From contig NZ_LWUD01000013.1 in assembly GCF_001654615.1 (NCBI RefSeq), forward strand, positions 1 through 42,112: a DNA stretch of 42,112 nt, in the 5' to 3' direction. The stretch comes from Ligilactobacillus aviarius (GTDB lineage Bacteria; Bacillota; Bacilli; Lactobacillales; Lactobacillaceae). Within the stretch, counting starts at the first letter, position 1, and each line of letters starts with the position of its first letter. This document shows, piece after piece, positions 1 through 6,357 of the stretch. The position numbers were made by a program, and so were the translations under genes. The notes under the pieces are model-generated. The model did no database searches, was not told where the DNA came from, and saw nothing but the letters and a program-made list of their open reading frames with translations.

Positions 1-1
1 C

Positions 2-70
2 TTGGTGGATACGCTACTACGTAATCACCAACTCTATATGCCACCGAAGGAGGCTAAAGAGACTGAATAA
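2..70 (+). CDS. 3' end of a truncated gene at the window edge (unidentified)
   Basis: Frame 2 is open from the window edge to TAA at 68-70 and encodes a hydrophilic, charged tail (LVDTLLRNHQLYMPPKEAKE and two more residues). The body of the gene lies outside the window. Such tails are common at the cytosolic end of membrane transporters, but this is a guess. An AT-rich inverted repeat (TGAATAAA at 64-71, TTTATTCA at 77-84) overlaps the stop and may end transcription, although it lacks GC pairs and a long T run. The other two frames also stop close by, so this could be chance. Confidence 0.3.
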   Translation: MVDTLLRNHQLYMPPKEAKETE

Positions 71-209
71 ATAATTTTTATTCAATGCGCATATCCTTCT
101 CAACCTAAAATTTTTAGGATTTTAGGCTAGTCTTATTTGAGTGCGTCTAAAAACAAGAAACATAGTGATAAATCAAATTAATTTATCCTTGACTTAATAC
201 CATTACGCT
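71..209. other. Intergenic stretch without a clear gene
   Basis: AT-rich DNA between the partial gene at the window edge and the 3' end of the cupin gene. It contains a short perfect palindrome, CCTAAAATTTTTAGG, around 106-120, followed by a further TTTTAGG. No ORF, GC-rich terminator or RNA gene was recognised. Confidence 0.5.
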
Positions 210-626
210 TTATTTATCGAGTTGATTATATTCTTCATCAGAAACCGGTTCACACCATTCACTTTCGCCTTTTGTGATAGCAATGTGTGAAAACCAACTG
301 TCCTTGGTTGCTCCATGCCAGTGCTTTATCCCTTCATGAATTGCAACCACATCACCAGGTTTAAGCAACTGGGCCGTTTTGCCTTCTTCCTGATACCAAC
401 CTTCACCAGCCGTGACCAGCAAAATTTGAAAACCATTATGGTGAATGTGCCAATTATTTCGACAACCGGGTTCAAAGTTAACGTTTGAAACCCCAACATC
501 AATGTTGTCATCCTTGGATACTAATGAATTTAAGTAACTGTTTCCAATAAAAACATCTGCGTACTGAGTATTTAATTTTCCAAAGCCGAATAAGTTATTT
601 TTGACTTCATTTTCATTCTTTCCCAT
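210..626 (-). CDS. Cupin domain protein (138 aa)
   Basis: Small single-domain cupin. The first cupin motif is visible as HIHHNGFQILLVTAGEGWYQ (metal-binding His residues in HIHH and a following Gln/Glu), and the second as PGDVVAIHEGIKHWHGA. These features fit a metal-binding beta-barrel of the COG1917 type, a group that includes enzymes and small-molecule sensors; the substrate cannot be read from the sequence. The start is set at the ATG at 626 because AAGGAGGG lies 6 nt upstream, whereas a longer reading from 644 has no ribosome binding site. The gene diverges from the LysR regulator at 728 across about 100 bp, a classic LysR-target arrangement. Together with the carboxymuconolactone-decarboxylase-like gene beyond it, this suggests a shared detoxification or redox role (inference). 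Confidence 0.85.
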   Translation of the reverse strand: MGKNENEVKNNLFGFGKLNTQYADVFIGNSYLNSLVSKDDNIDVGVSNVNFEPGCRNNWHIHHNGFQILLVTAGEGWYQEEGKTAQLLKPGDVVAIHEGIKHWHGATKDSWFSHIAITKGESEWCEPVSDEEYNQLDK

Positions 627-661
627 TGCGAATCCCTCCTTCATTTTTAATTGTACTGGTT

Positions 662-673
662 ATCAATTATGAT
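662..673. promoter_or_regulatory. Possible LysR operator in the divergent cupin/lysR promoter
   Basis: ATCAATTATGAT is an ATCA/TGAT inverted repeat in the short region between the divergent cupin and LysR-family genes, where LysR regulators usually bind. The repeat is short and the surroundings are very AT-rich, so chance is a real alternative. Confidence 0.25.
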
Positions 674-727
674 TTAAAATACTTATATCAAATCAATTAC
701 AATGTCTAAAATGAATGGATGATTTTT

Positions 728-1630
728 ATGGAAACACGTATTTTGAAGTATTTTTTAACCGTTGCCAAAATGCAAAATATTACCCGGGCCGCTCAAGAAT
801 TACATATTACCCAACCAACATTAAGCCGCCAGTTAAAGCAGCTTGAAGATGAATTGGGAACTCAATTATTGATTCGTGGAAAACGCGAAATCACGTTGAC
901 TGCCGAAGGAAAAATGCTCGAGCATCGTGCGCAGGATATTTTGACCCTCATCAACCAGACCACCAGTGAAATCCAAAGTTTTAATCACCATGAACTTAGC
1001 GGCACGATTAATCTGGGATACGTCGAAAGCAACGTTTCCTTCCTTGTTGACGATTTAATTGCCGAGTTTCAAGCCAAATATCCATTGGTGAAATTCCAAA
1101 CTTACAGTGCGATTGGGGATGACATTAAGGATAAAATCGATACGGGAATTTTAGATCTCGGATTTGTGATCACTCCCATCGAAACCGCGAAATATAATTA
1201 CCTCAGTCTCCCGATTTATGAACGTTACGGCGTTTTTGTTAATCAGACACATCCGCTTGCACATCAATCAACCATCACTGCCGATGACCTAAGAGACTAT
1301 CCAATCATTTATCCTTGGCGGAACATTCTGCAAAACGAATTAAATGCAGTTGTTGGGCTCGATCCCCAAAAGCTGAATATTAAAATTACAGCGAATTTAT
1401 CTCCTAATAGTTTGCCGTTAATCCATCAACACGATTACTGTATGTTGGGAATTGATAGTATTAATCGGTTTAACCCATATCCAGATATTGTTTTCGTTCC
1501 ATTTGAAAACTATTTACAAACCAGCCACCGTTTGATTTGGCGGAAAAATCATCATTACTCTAACTTAGTAATGACCTTTATTGAGTTCGTTAAACAACAT
1601 GTTTCACGTGAAACCCAGGCTAGTTATTAA
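728..1630 (+). CDS. LysR-family transcriptional regulator (300 aa)
   Basis: The N-terminal winged helix-turn-helix is typical of LysR proteins: METRILKYFLTVAKMQNITR followed by AAQELHITQPTLSRQLKQLE and the wing up to LTAEGKML (about residues 1-65). A periplasmic-binding-like effector domain covers about residues 88-295. Length is normal for the family. The ATG at 728 is preferred over the ATG at 719 because family members begin close to this METR...YF pattern; the ribosome binding site is weak in either case. It probably controls the divergent cupin gene. Its 3' end overlaps the convergent carboxymuconolactone-decarboxylase-like gene by 11 bp, so the two genes share no terminator. The inducer is unknown. 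Confidence 0.88.
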   Translation: METRILKYFLTVAKMQNITRAAQELHITQPTLSRQLKQLEDELGTQLLIRGKREITLTAEGKMLEHRAQDILTLINQTTSEIQSFNHHELSGTINLGYVESNVSFLVDDLIAEFQAKYPLVKFQTYSAIGDDIKDKIDTGILDLGFVITPIETAKYNYLSLPIYERYGVFVNQTHPLAHQSTITADDLRDYPIIYPWRNILQNELNAVVGLDPQKLNIKITANLSPNSLPLIHQHDYCMLGIDSINRFNPYPDIVFVPFENYLQTSHRLIWRKNHHYSNLVMTFIEFVKQHVSRETQASY

Positions 1631-2282
1631 TCTCCTGCGCTGCAGCATGAACCTTTTGAATGCTGTTGATTACTAACGGGAAACCAATATATGGCAACAT
1701 ATTAATGATCATCCAGATAATCAGCGATTCACTGTTACCAGCCTTAAGACAGCCTTTAGCGTGCGCTTTAATTTGAAAGTCAACGTTCAGTGTAATTAAC
1801 GCCATCAATTCATATAATTCGCGTTCGACCACCGTTAATGTTTCATGCTGATAAAAGTCACCAAAAAAGTGGCTTGTTAAATGGTCAGCGACAAAATCAC
1901 CTGCTCCATCGGGAAGATCAGCAAGTAAGTTTCGAATTTCAGTCCCATAAATCTGAGCTTGAACTTCTTTACCAAATTGCGGATTATCTTGACGTTGCAT
2001 TTGACGATTTGCAGGGATTACTTGATGCGCAACGGTCAACGCCGCCTGGACTTTACCAACCCCAACTACTGGTTCGAGTTGATAAATAACTTCCAAAATT
2101 TTTTCACTGTTTATTTCCTGATCAATGGCCACTTGAACATGCGACTTGATTTGTTCTGGAATTCCTTGAACGGTGAATGCAATAATTGGAAGCATCGCTT
2201 TTTGTTCTTTTGAAATCGGCGTTTGGTCAAAGTCTTTCAAATAGTTATTCAAAATTGCATTGAATTGTTGATCCATTTTCAT
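1620..2282 (-). CDS. Carboxymuconolactone decarboxylase-family protein (220 aa)
   Basis: The protein has two tandem all-helical CMD/AhpD-like halves, roughly residues 25-95 and 105-215. The second half holds the family pattern ERELYELMALITLN...IKAHAKGCLKAGNS. Only one cysteine is present (C178, in KGCLKAGN), so the CxxC pair that gives AhpD its peroxidase activity is missing. A decarboxylase-like, lactonase-like or non-catalytic role is more likely than a thiol peroxidase. The ATG at 2282 has AGGGG about 7 nt upstream. It is transcribed divergently from the TetR regulator, with two palindromic operators between them, and is therefore probably repressed by it. The substrate is unknown. Confidence 0.85.
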   Translation of the reverse strand: MKMDQQFNAILNNYLKDFDQTPISKEQKAMLPIIAFTVQGIPEQIKSHVQVAIDQEINSEKILEVIYQLEPVVGVGKVQAALTVAHQVIPANRQMQRQDNPQFGKEVQAQIYGTEIRNLLADLPDGAGDFVADHLTSHFFGDFYQHETLTVVERELYELMALITLNVDFQIKAHAKGCLKAGNSESLIIWMIINMLPYIGFPLVINSIQKVHAAAQEINN

Positions 2283-2335
2283 TTCTATCCCCTATCCTTT
2301 CTTAATTAGGCTATGTTAAACTATATTGTGTTTAT

Positions 2336-2348
2336 TTACACTGTGTAA
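2336..2348. promoter_or_regulatory. TetR operator 1 (perfect palindrome)
   Basis: TTACACTGTGTAA is a perfect 13-bp palindrome centred on 2342, between the CMD-like gene and the divergent TetR regulator. It has the same core as operator 2 (TTACAC-N-GTGTAA). Two copies of one palindrome between a TetR gene and a divergent target strongly suggest the binding site of that regulator. Confidence 0.75.
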
Positions 2349-2369
2349 TTTAAATCACAATTTCACAAT

Positions 2370-2388
2370 AATTTACACAGTGTAAATT
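2370..2388. promoter_or_regulatory. TetR operator 2 (perfect palindrome)
   Basis: AATTTACACAGTGTAAATT is a perfect 19-bp palindrome centred on 2379, 37 bp from the centre of operator 1. It lies just upstream of the tetR ribosome binding site region, so binding would probably also block tetR itself (autoregulation, inferred). Confidence 0.8.
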
Positions 2389-2418
2389 GTCAATTAAAAT
2401 ATAGGAGAAGATCTTACA

Positions 2419-3072
2419 ATGACATTTCAACGTGCACGCAACGACGAACAACGGCAAATTCGAATTAACCAAATCACAACGGCAATGATTGAACTGATGG
2501 AAGACTTGCCATTCGATAAAATCACAATGAAAAAATTAGGCGAAAAACTATCTTTTACTCGTAACAATTTATACCAGTACGTGAAATCCAAAAATGAAGT
2601 GATCCTGCTGATCATTCAACAGGATTTTGTTGAGTGGGCCAATACCCTTCACGATAATCTTCAGCCACTTAAGACCCCAACCCTGAGTGCCTTTTGCAAG
2701 GTCTGGGTTCAAGCTGCCGTTAAGTACCCGCGGATTCTTCACTGGTTCCCTTTGCTTGGAGAGTTAATTGAAAAGGACGTTACGCTTGAAAAGTTAATTC
2801 CATTTAAAAAAAGTTATTTTAAAATTTTAGAAGCAGTAAAAAAAGACATTATCAAAGTCCTTCCCAAACTGGATTCTGCACAAGCTGAACGGCTCGTATA
2901 CTTTCATTTAAGAGTGCTTCCCCATCTTTTCCACCTTTACAATGAATCAAGCGTTCAAAAGGAAGCAATTAAACAAGCCGGCTATCCGGGACCACAAGGA
3001 AGCTTTGAGGAACAAGCTGAAATTGAAATTCAAATTTATGTAAATGGACTTTATAATACTGAAATTAGTTAG
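2419..3072 (+). CDS. TetR/AcrR-family transcriptional regulator (217 aa)
   Basis: The N-terminal TetR helix-turn-helix spans about residues 15-60 (ITTAMIELMEDLPFDKITMK then KLGEKLSFTRNNLYQYVKSK). The rest is an all-helical ligand and dimerisation domain. Length is normal for the family. AGGAG at 2403-2407 precedes the ATG. The gene diverges from the CMD-like gene, with two perfect palindromes sharing TTACAC-N-GTGTAA between the start sites, which points to local repression of both genes. An intrinsic terminator follows the stop codon. The inducing ligand cannot be inferred. Confidence 0.9.
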   Translation: MTFQRARNDEQRQIRINQITTAMIELMEDLPFDKITMKKLGEKLSFTRNNLYQYVKSKNEVILLIIQQDFVEWANTLHDNLQPLKTPTLSAFCKVWVQAAVKYPRILHWFPLLGELIEKDVTLEKLIPFKKSYFKILEAVKKDIIKVLPKLDSAQAERLVYFHLRVLPHLFHLYNESSVQKEAIKQAGYPGPQGSFEEQAEIEIQIYVNGLYNTEIS

Positions 3073-3075
3073 AAA

Positions 3076-3118
3076 AAAGCGCGGAGATGAAAAATTCCAT
3101 CTTCGCGCTTTCTTATTA
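3076..3118. terminator. Bidirectional intrinsic terminator between tetR and glpF
   Basis: A 14-bp stem, AAAGCGCGGAGATG (3076-3089) with CATCTTCGCGCTTT (3098-3111), contains one G-T pair. An A run lies upstream and a T-rich run downstream, so it can serve both convergent genes. Confidence 0.85.
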
Positions 3119-3128
3119 ATTATTAATT

Positions 3129-3839
3129 CTATTTCATTAATACAACATGCAAACCGGCAGCTAAAATTCCACCAACGATTGGACCTACCATTGGAACCCA
3201 AGCATATTTCCAATTAGCGGTTCCCTTATTTGGAACTGGCAAGATCGTATATGCCAACCGTGGACCCCAGTCACGCGCCGGGTTAACCGCAAAGCCGGTC
3301 GTGCCACCAAGCGCCATCCCAATTGCGGTAATGATCAAACCAACGATCAATGGCTTTAATCCTTGAGTAAAGTTGCCTAAATCAAGCAACGTAAAAATGA
3401 AAATGAATGAAGCGATCAATTCGCTAAAGAAATTAAAGACTGGACTGTCAATTGCGGGAGCCGTTGCAAAAATTCCAACTGAATTGCCATCTGCTTCATC
3501 TTTTGAAGCCTTAAAGTGTGGGTAGTATTGAATTAAAACAAGTGCTGCTCCGACAAATGCTCCCAAAAATTCACCAATTAAATATGGCAACACTTGACTC
3601 CATGGGAACAAGCCGCAAATTGCAGTTCCTAACGTAATGGCCGGATTAATAAAGCCTTTTGAACCTAACGTTCCGGCAACGTAAACCCCAAACGTGATTC
3701 CAAGACCCCAGCCAAGGGATACAAAAAGCCAATTTTGACCCCGACTGAAGGTCCCCTTTAAGTTGATTCCAGCACCGACGCCGCAACCAATGGCGGTCAA
3801 GATCATCGTGCCGAAAAATTCACCGATAAATCCATGCAT
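3129..3839 (-). CDS. glpF: Aquaglyceroporin (glycerol/small-solute channel, 236 aa)
   Basis: MIP-family channel with six membrane helices and both half-helix signature motifs: NPA at residues 65-67 (GFINPAITLG) and NPARD at 186-190 (FAVNPARDWGPR). The Asp after the second NPA and the Arg of the GPR segment fit an aquaglyceroporin rather than a strict water channel. It should pass glycerol. Related lactobacilli encode several GlpF paralogues, some reported to conduct lactic acid or other small solutes, so the physiological solute is uncertain. It stands alone, with no glpK or glpO beside it, and shares a terminator with the convergent tetR. The length and both motifs indicate an intact gene. 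Confidence 0.93.
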   Translation of the reverse strand: MHGFIGEFFGTMILTAIGCGVGAGINLKGTFSRGQNWLFVSLGWGLGITFGVYVAGTLGSKGFINPAITLGTAICGLFPWSQVLPYLIGEFLGAFVGAALVLIQYYPHFKASKDEADGNSVGIFATAPAIDSPVFNFFSELIASFIFIFTLLDLGNFTQGLKPLIVGLIITAIGMALGGTTGFAVNPARDWGPRLAYTILPVPNKGTANWKYAWVPMVGPIVGGILAAGLHVVLMK

Positions 3840-4037
3840 AATCTCCTATGCCTCCCAATTTAATTTTGAAAATCAATTCTCAATTTCAAGAACTGAAATT
3901 AATTTTCACAACATAAAAGATTATAGCTTTTTGTTTCAGAAAATTCGATCAATCACCCTTTTCTTAAACAACTTTAAGAAATTTAATCAGGTATGATAAA
4001 ATAAAAATAATCAAATCATAGTAAATGGGGAATAATA

Positions 4038-4688
4038 ATGAGTTTTACAATTTATTTAACCCGTCATGGGCAAACAATTTTGAATAAATATCGCCGCTTT
4101 CAGGGATGGTGTGACGCACCCTTAACTGATCAGGGAATTGAAGATGCCAAGAAAGCTGGTCAACGGCTTAAAGACGTTCAGTTTGACTTTGCTTACAGTA
4201 GTGATTCACCCCGCGCAATCCAAACCCGCGACATGATCATCGCTGAAAATCAATTTAAAGCGCCTGAAACGCACGAATTACCAAACTTCCGGGAACAATC
4301 CTTTGGCTACTTTGAAGGCGCTGATTCCGGCCATATTTGGACAATGGTGGGCCTTCCGCACGGGTGTAAAACGTATTATGAGATCTTAGATAAACTGGGA
4401 GCCGCTGCGACCCGCGATCTTCTTCACGAAGCTGACCCATGGGGCGACGCCGAAGATGACCAAACTTACTGGAACCGAATCGCAGCTGGTTTCGAATACC
4501 TTAAAGAACATCACGGGAACGGTGAAACATTGCTTCTTGTAAGCCACAGCTTGACGATTCGGACAATTGTTGACCACTTCGCGCCGGAATACAATGCAAC
4601 CGTCAACGGTCCTAAAAACGGATCAGTAACCAAACTGGTTGTTGATGACCACGGCAAAATTTCAGTTGAATATTACAATCATTACTAA
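4038..4688 (+). CDS. Histidine phosphatase (phosphoglycerate-mutase superfamily, 216 aa)
   Basis: The histidine phosphatase signature is YLTRHGQT, with the phospho-accepting His at residue 10 in R9-H10-G11. The other catalytic elements are R59 (SSDSPRAIQT), E86 (NFREQSFG) and H170 (LLVSHSLTIRT). The fold is shared by cofactor-dependent phosphoglycerate mutases and by broad-specificity phosphatases. The sequence is shorter than glycolytic GpmA and lacks its usual local motifs, so a phosphatase is more likely than the glycolytic mutase. GGGGAA precedes the ATG by about 6 nt. It forms a single-gene unit with a strong terminator directly after the stop. The substrate is not deducible. Confidence 0.87.
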   Translation: MSFTIYLTRHGQTILNKYRRFQGWCDAPLTDQGIEDAKKAGQRLKDVQFDFAYSSDSPRAIQTRDMIIAENQFKAPETHELPNFREQSFGYFEGADSGHIWTMVGLPHGCKTYYEILDKLGAAATRDLLHEADPWGDAEDDQTYWNRIAAGFEYLKEHHGNGETLLLVSHSLTIRTIVDHFAPEYNATVNGPKNGSVTKLVVDDHGKISVEYYNHY

Positions 4689-4720
4689 AATAAGCACGCA
4701 AATTGCGTGCTTATTCTTTT
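4689..4720. terminator. Strong bidirectional intrinsic terminator
   Basis: A perfect 12-bp stem, AATAAGCACGCA (4689-4700) with TGCGTGCTTATT (4704-4715), encloses a 3-nt AAT loop and is followed by CTTTT. It ends the histidine phosphatase gene and overlaps the stop codon of the convergent NAD(P)-binding gene. Confidence 0.9.
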
Positions 4721-5348
4721 ACCACCGAACCGAAATTCGTTGATTTTCATGTTTATCGTTTTTAATTTCATCAACCAATGCCCGCGCGTAATCGGCATAA
4801 CTGATTTCGCTCTTGCCATTTTTATCAAACGATAAATTATCACCCGTTACAATTACATAATGTCCTTGAGATTCATCGGTCGGTTTAAAGTTAACCGCCG
4901 GACTAACATACGTCCACCTTAAATCCTTGCTTATCCGTAAATTATCAAAAGCAACACTCATCGCCTTTGCTACTGGCCGTGCCTTTTCAGGGAAATTCTT
5001 CGTATCTACTAATTGCATGTTCATTTCTGGATCAGCAATCAAACTGCCTGCCCCACCAACTACAATCAACCGAATATCTGTTTTTTGCAAAATCGAAATT
5101 AAATGTTGCATTGATGAAACGTGAAGACCAACCGCATCTGCATCCCAAGTTCCAAAAGCATCAACGATCACATCAAAATCCTTTACATCGTCAGTTGTTA
5201 AATCAAACAAATCTTTTAACAATACATTTTGAGCTGCGGTTTGATTTTCATGCCGAACAATTGCGGTCACGTCAAATCCTTCTTCAACGCACCGTTTAAC
5301 GATTCGCCGGCCAGCCCGTCCATTGGCGGCGATAACTCCAACCTTCAT
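4719..5348 (-). CDS. NAD(P)H-binding Rossmann-fold protein (atypical SDR, 209 aa)
   Basis: The N-terminal nucleotide-binding motif is GVIAANGRAGRRIV (about residues 4-17), a GxxGxxG-like variant, followed by the acidic/basic turn of beta-2. The conserved segment VVGGAGSL (about residue 97) fits the COG2910/YwnB-like atypical short-chain dehydrogenase group, whose members are predicted NAD(P)-dependent reductases or flavin-type reductases without a classical YxxxK site. Length is typical. The substrate is unknown. The gene is monocistronic and convergent with the histidine phosphatase; its stop codon lies inside the shared terminator. Confidence 0.82.
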   Translation of the reverse strand: MKVGVIAANGRAGRRIVKRCVEEGFDVTAIVRHENQTAAQNVLLKDLFDLTTDDVKDFDVIVDAFGTWDADAVGLHVSSMQHLISILQKTDIRLIVVGGAGSLIADPEMNMQLVDTKNFPEKARPVAKAMSVAFDNLRISKDLRWTYVSPAVNFKPTDESQGHYVIVTGDNLSFDKNGKSEISYADYARALVDEIKNDKHENQRISVRW

Positions 5349-5420
5349 TTTAAGTCCCTCTTTTCATTCATCTCTATATCAACCATTTTAACTGATATCT
5401 TCAAATTATGAAAAGATAAA

Positions 5421-6239
5421 TTATTCAAACATTAATTTTAAAGTCTTGCCAATTCCATCATGATTGTGATCAGCAACCGTGATCTGATCCGCATATTCCT
5501 TGATCTCATCACGAGCATTCCGCATTGCCACTGCCGTCCCGGCAACCTTAAACATTGACAGGTCATTTTCTTCATCACCAAAAACGATCACGTCTTTCAA
5601 ATCGACGTTTAACCGCTGAGCAAGATGATGAACCGCATTCCCTTTACTTGAATCTTGCGGTAAAAACTCAAGAAAAATCGGACCGCTTCTTACAATCTGA
5701 AATTCGTCAAAATACTTTGCCGGAATTTGTTTTGCAACCGTGGTAATCCTATCCGGTTCATCAGTCCATAGACATTTCTGAATATTCTCCCCTTCTAAAA
5801 AATCGTAATTATCAGTTTCAAACGGTACCAATTGACTGTCGCGAATATCCTCCAATGCTTGGGCATTCATTTGCGAACTGACTGCATATGATTTCTGGGA
5901 TGCGGCAACTAAAGTATCGCCGACCCTTAGTTGCTTCGCCAACTGATCAGCTTCAATGGCTTGATCAGCTGACAAATAATGGGCATCAATTGATTTCATC
6001 GTTGCTAAGTCAAAGACGTTGCCCCCGTTAAAAGTAATTGCATATTCATCCGGCATGGCCCACAATCCAAGCGTCATTAAGTAATCCTTTAAGCCATTGA
6101 TCGAGCGTCCGGAACATAAAACAACTCGATGTCCTTGAGCAATCAACTTTTTTAATTCATGTTTGGTTTCCGGCATGATCTCCTTTTGGTCATTTACCAA
6201 CGTTCCGTCAATATCCGTTACGATCAGCTTCTTTTTCAT
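5421..6239 (-). CDS. Cof-type HAD-IIB sugar-phosphate phosphatase (272 aa)
   Basis: HAD motif I is VTDIDGTLV, with the nucleophile and acid at D9 and D11. Motif II is the SGR segment in LCSGRSI, and motif IV is VIVFGDEENDLSMF followed by AGTAVAMRNA, typical of Cof/YidA hydrolases. These enzymes dephosphorylate sugar phosphates or related metabolites in the cytosol; the exact substrate cannot be read. The start is set at the ATG at 6239 because GAAGG lies 6 nt upstream. The alternative ATG 6 nt earlier directly abuts that ribosome binding site. Confidence 0.88.
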   Translation of the reverse strand: MKKKLIVTDIDGTLVNDQKEIMPETKHELKKLIAQGHRVVLCSGRSINGLKDYLMTLGLWAMPDEYAITFNGGNVFDLATMKSIDAHYLSADQAIEADQLAKQLRVGDTLVAASQKSYAVSSQMNAQALEDIRDSQLVPFETDNYDFLEGENIQKCLWTDEPDRITTVAKQIPAKYFDEFQIVRSGPIFLEFLPQDSSKGNAVHHLAQRLNVDLKDVIVFGDEENDLSMFKVAGTAVAMRNARDEIKEYADQITVADHNHDGIGKTLKLMFE

Positions 6240-6310
6240 AACCATCCTTCTCTTTTGAAATCGTTTACAATTAATTTAACATTAATGGATTTCAATCTCA
6301 AGATTCAAAA

Positions 6311-6340
6311 AAGAGGTCGTGACTCACGTCACAACCTCTT
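6311..6340. terminator. Intrinsic terminator downstream of pepN
   Basis: AAGAGGTCGTGAC (6311-6323) pairs with GTCACAACCTCTT (6328-6340) with one mismatch and a TCAC loop. The A run just 5' becomes a U run on the minus strand, so it ends the minus-strand pepN transcript. Its sequence resembles the hairpin at 25685-25718. Confidence 0.85.
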
Positions 6341-6357
6341 AGTAGAAACATAGTCAA

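Noticed and set aside
97-130. Terminator near the window start built from CCTAAAATTTTTAGG
   Set aside because: The palindrome has almost no loop and low GC content and is not followed by a T run, so it is unlikely to terminate transcription.
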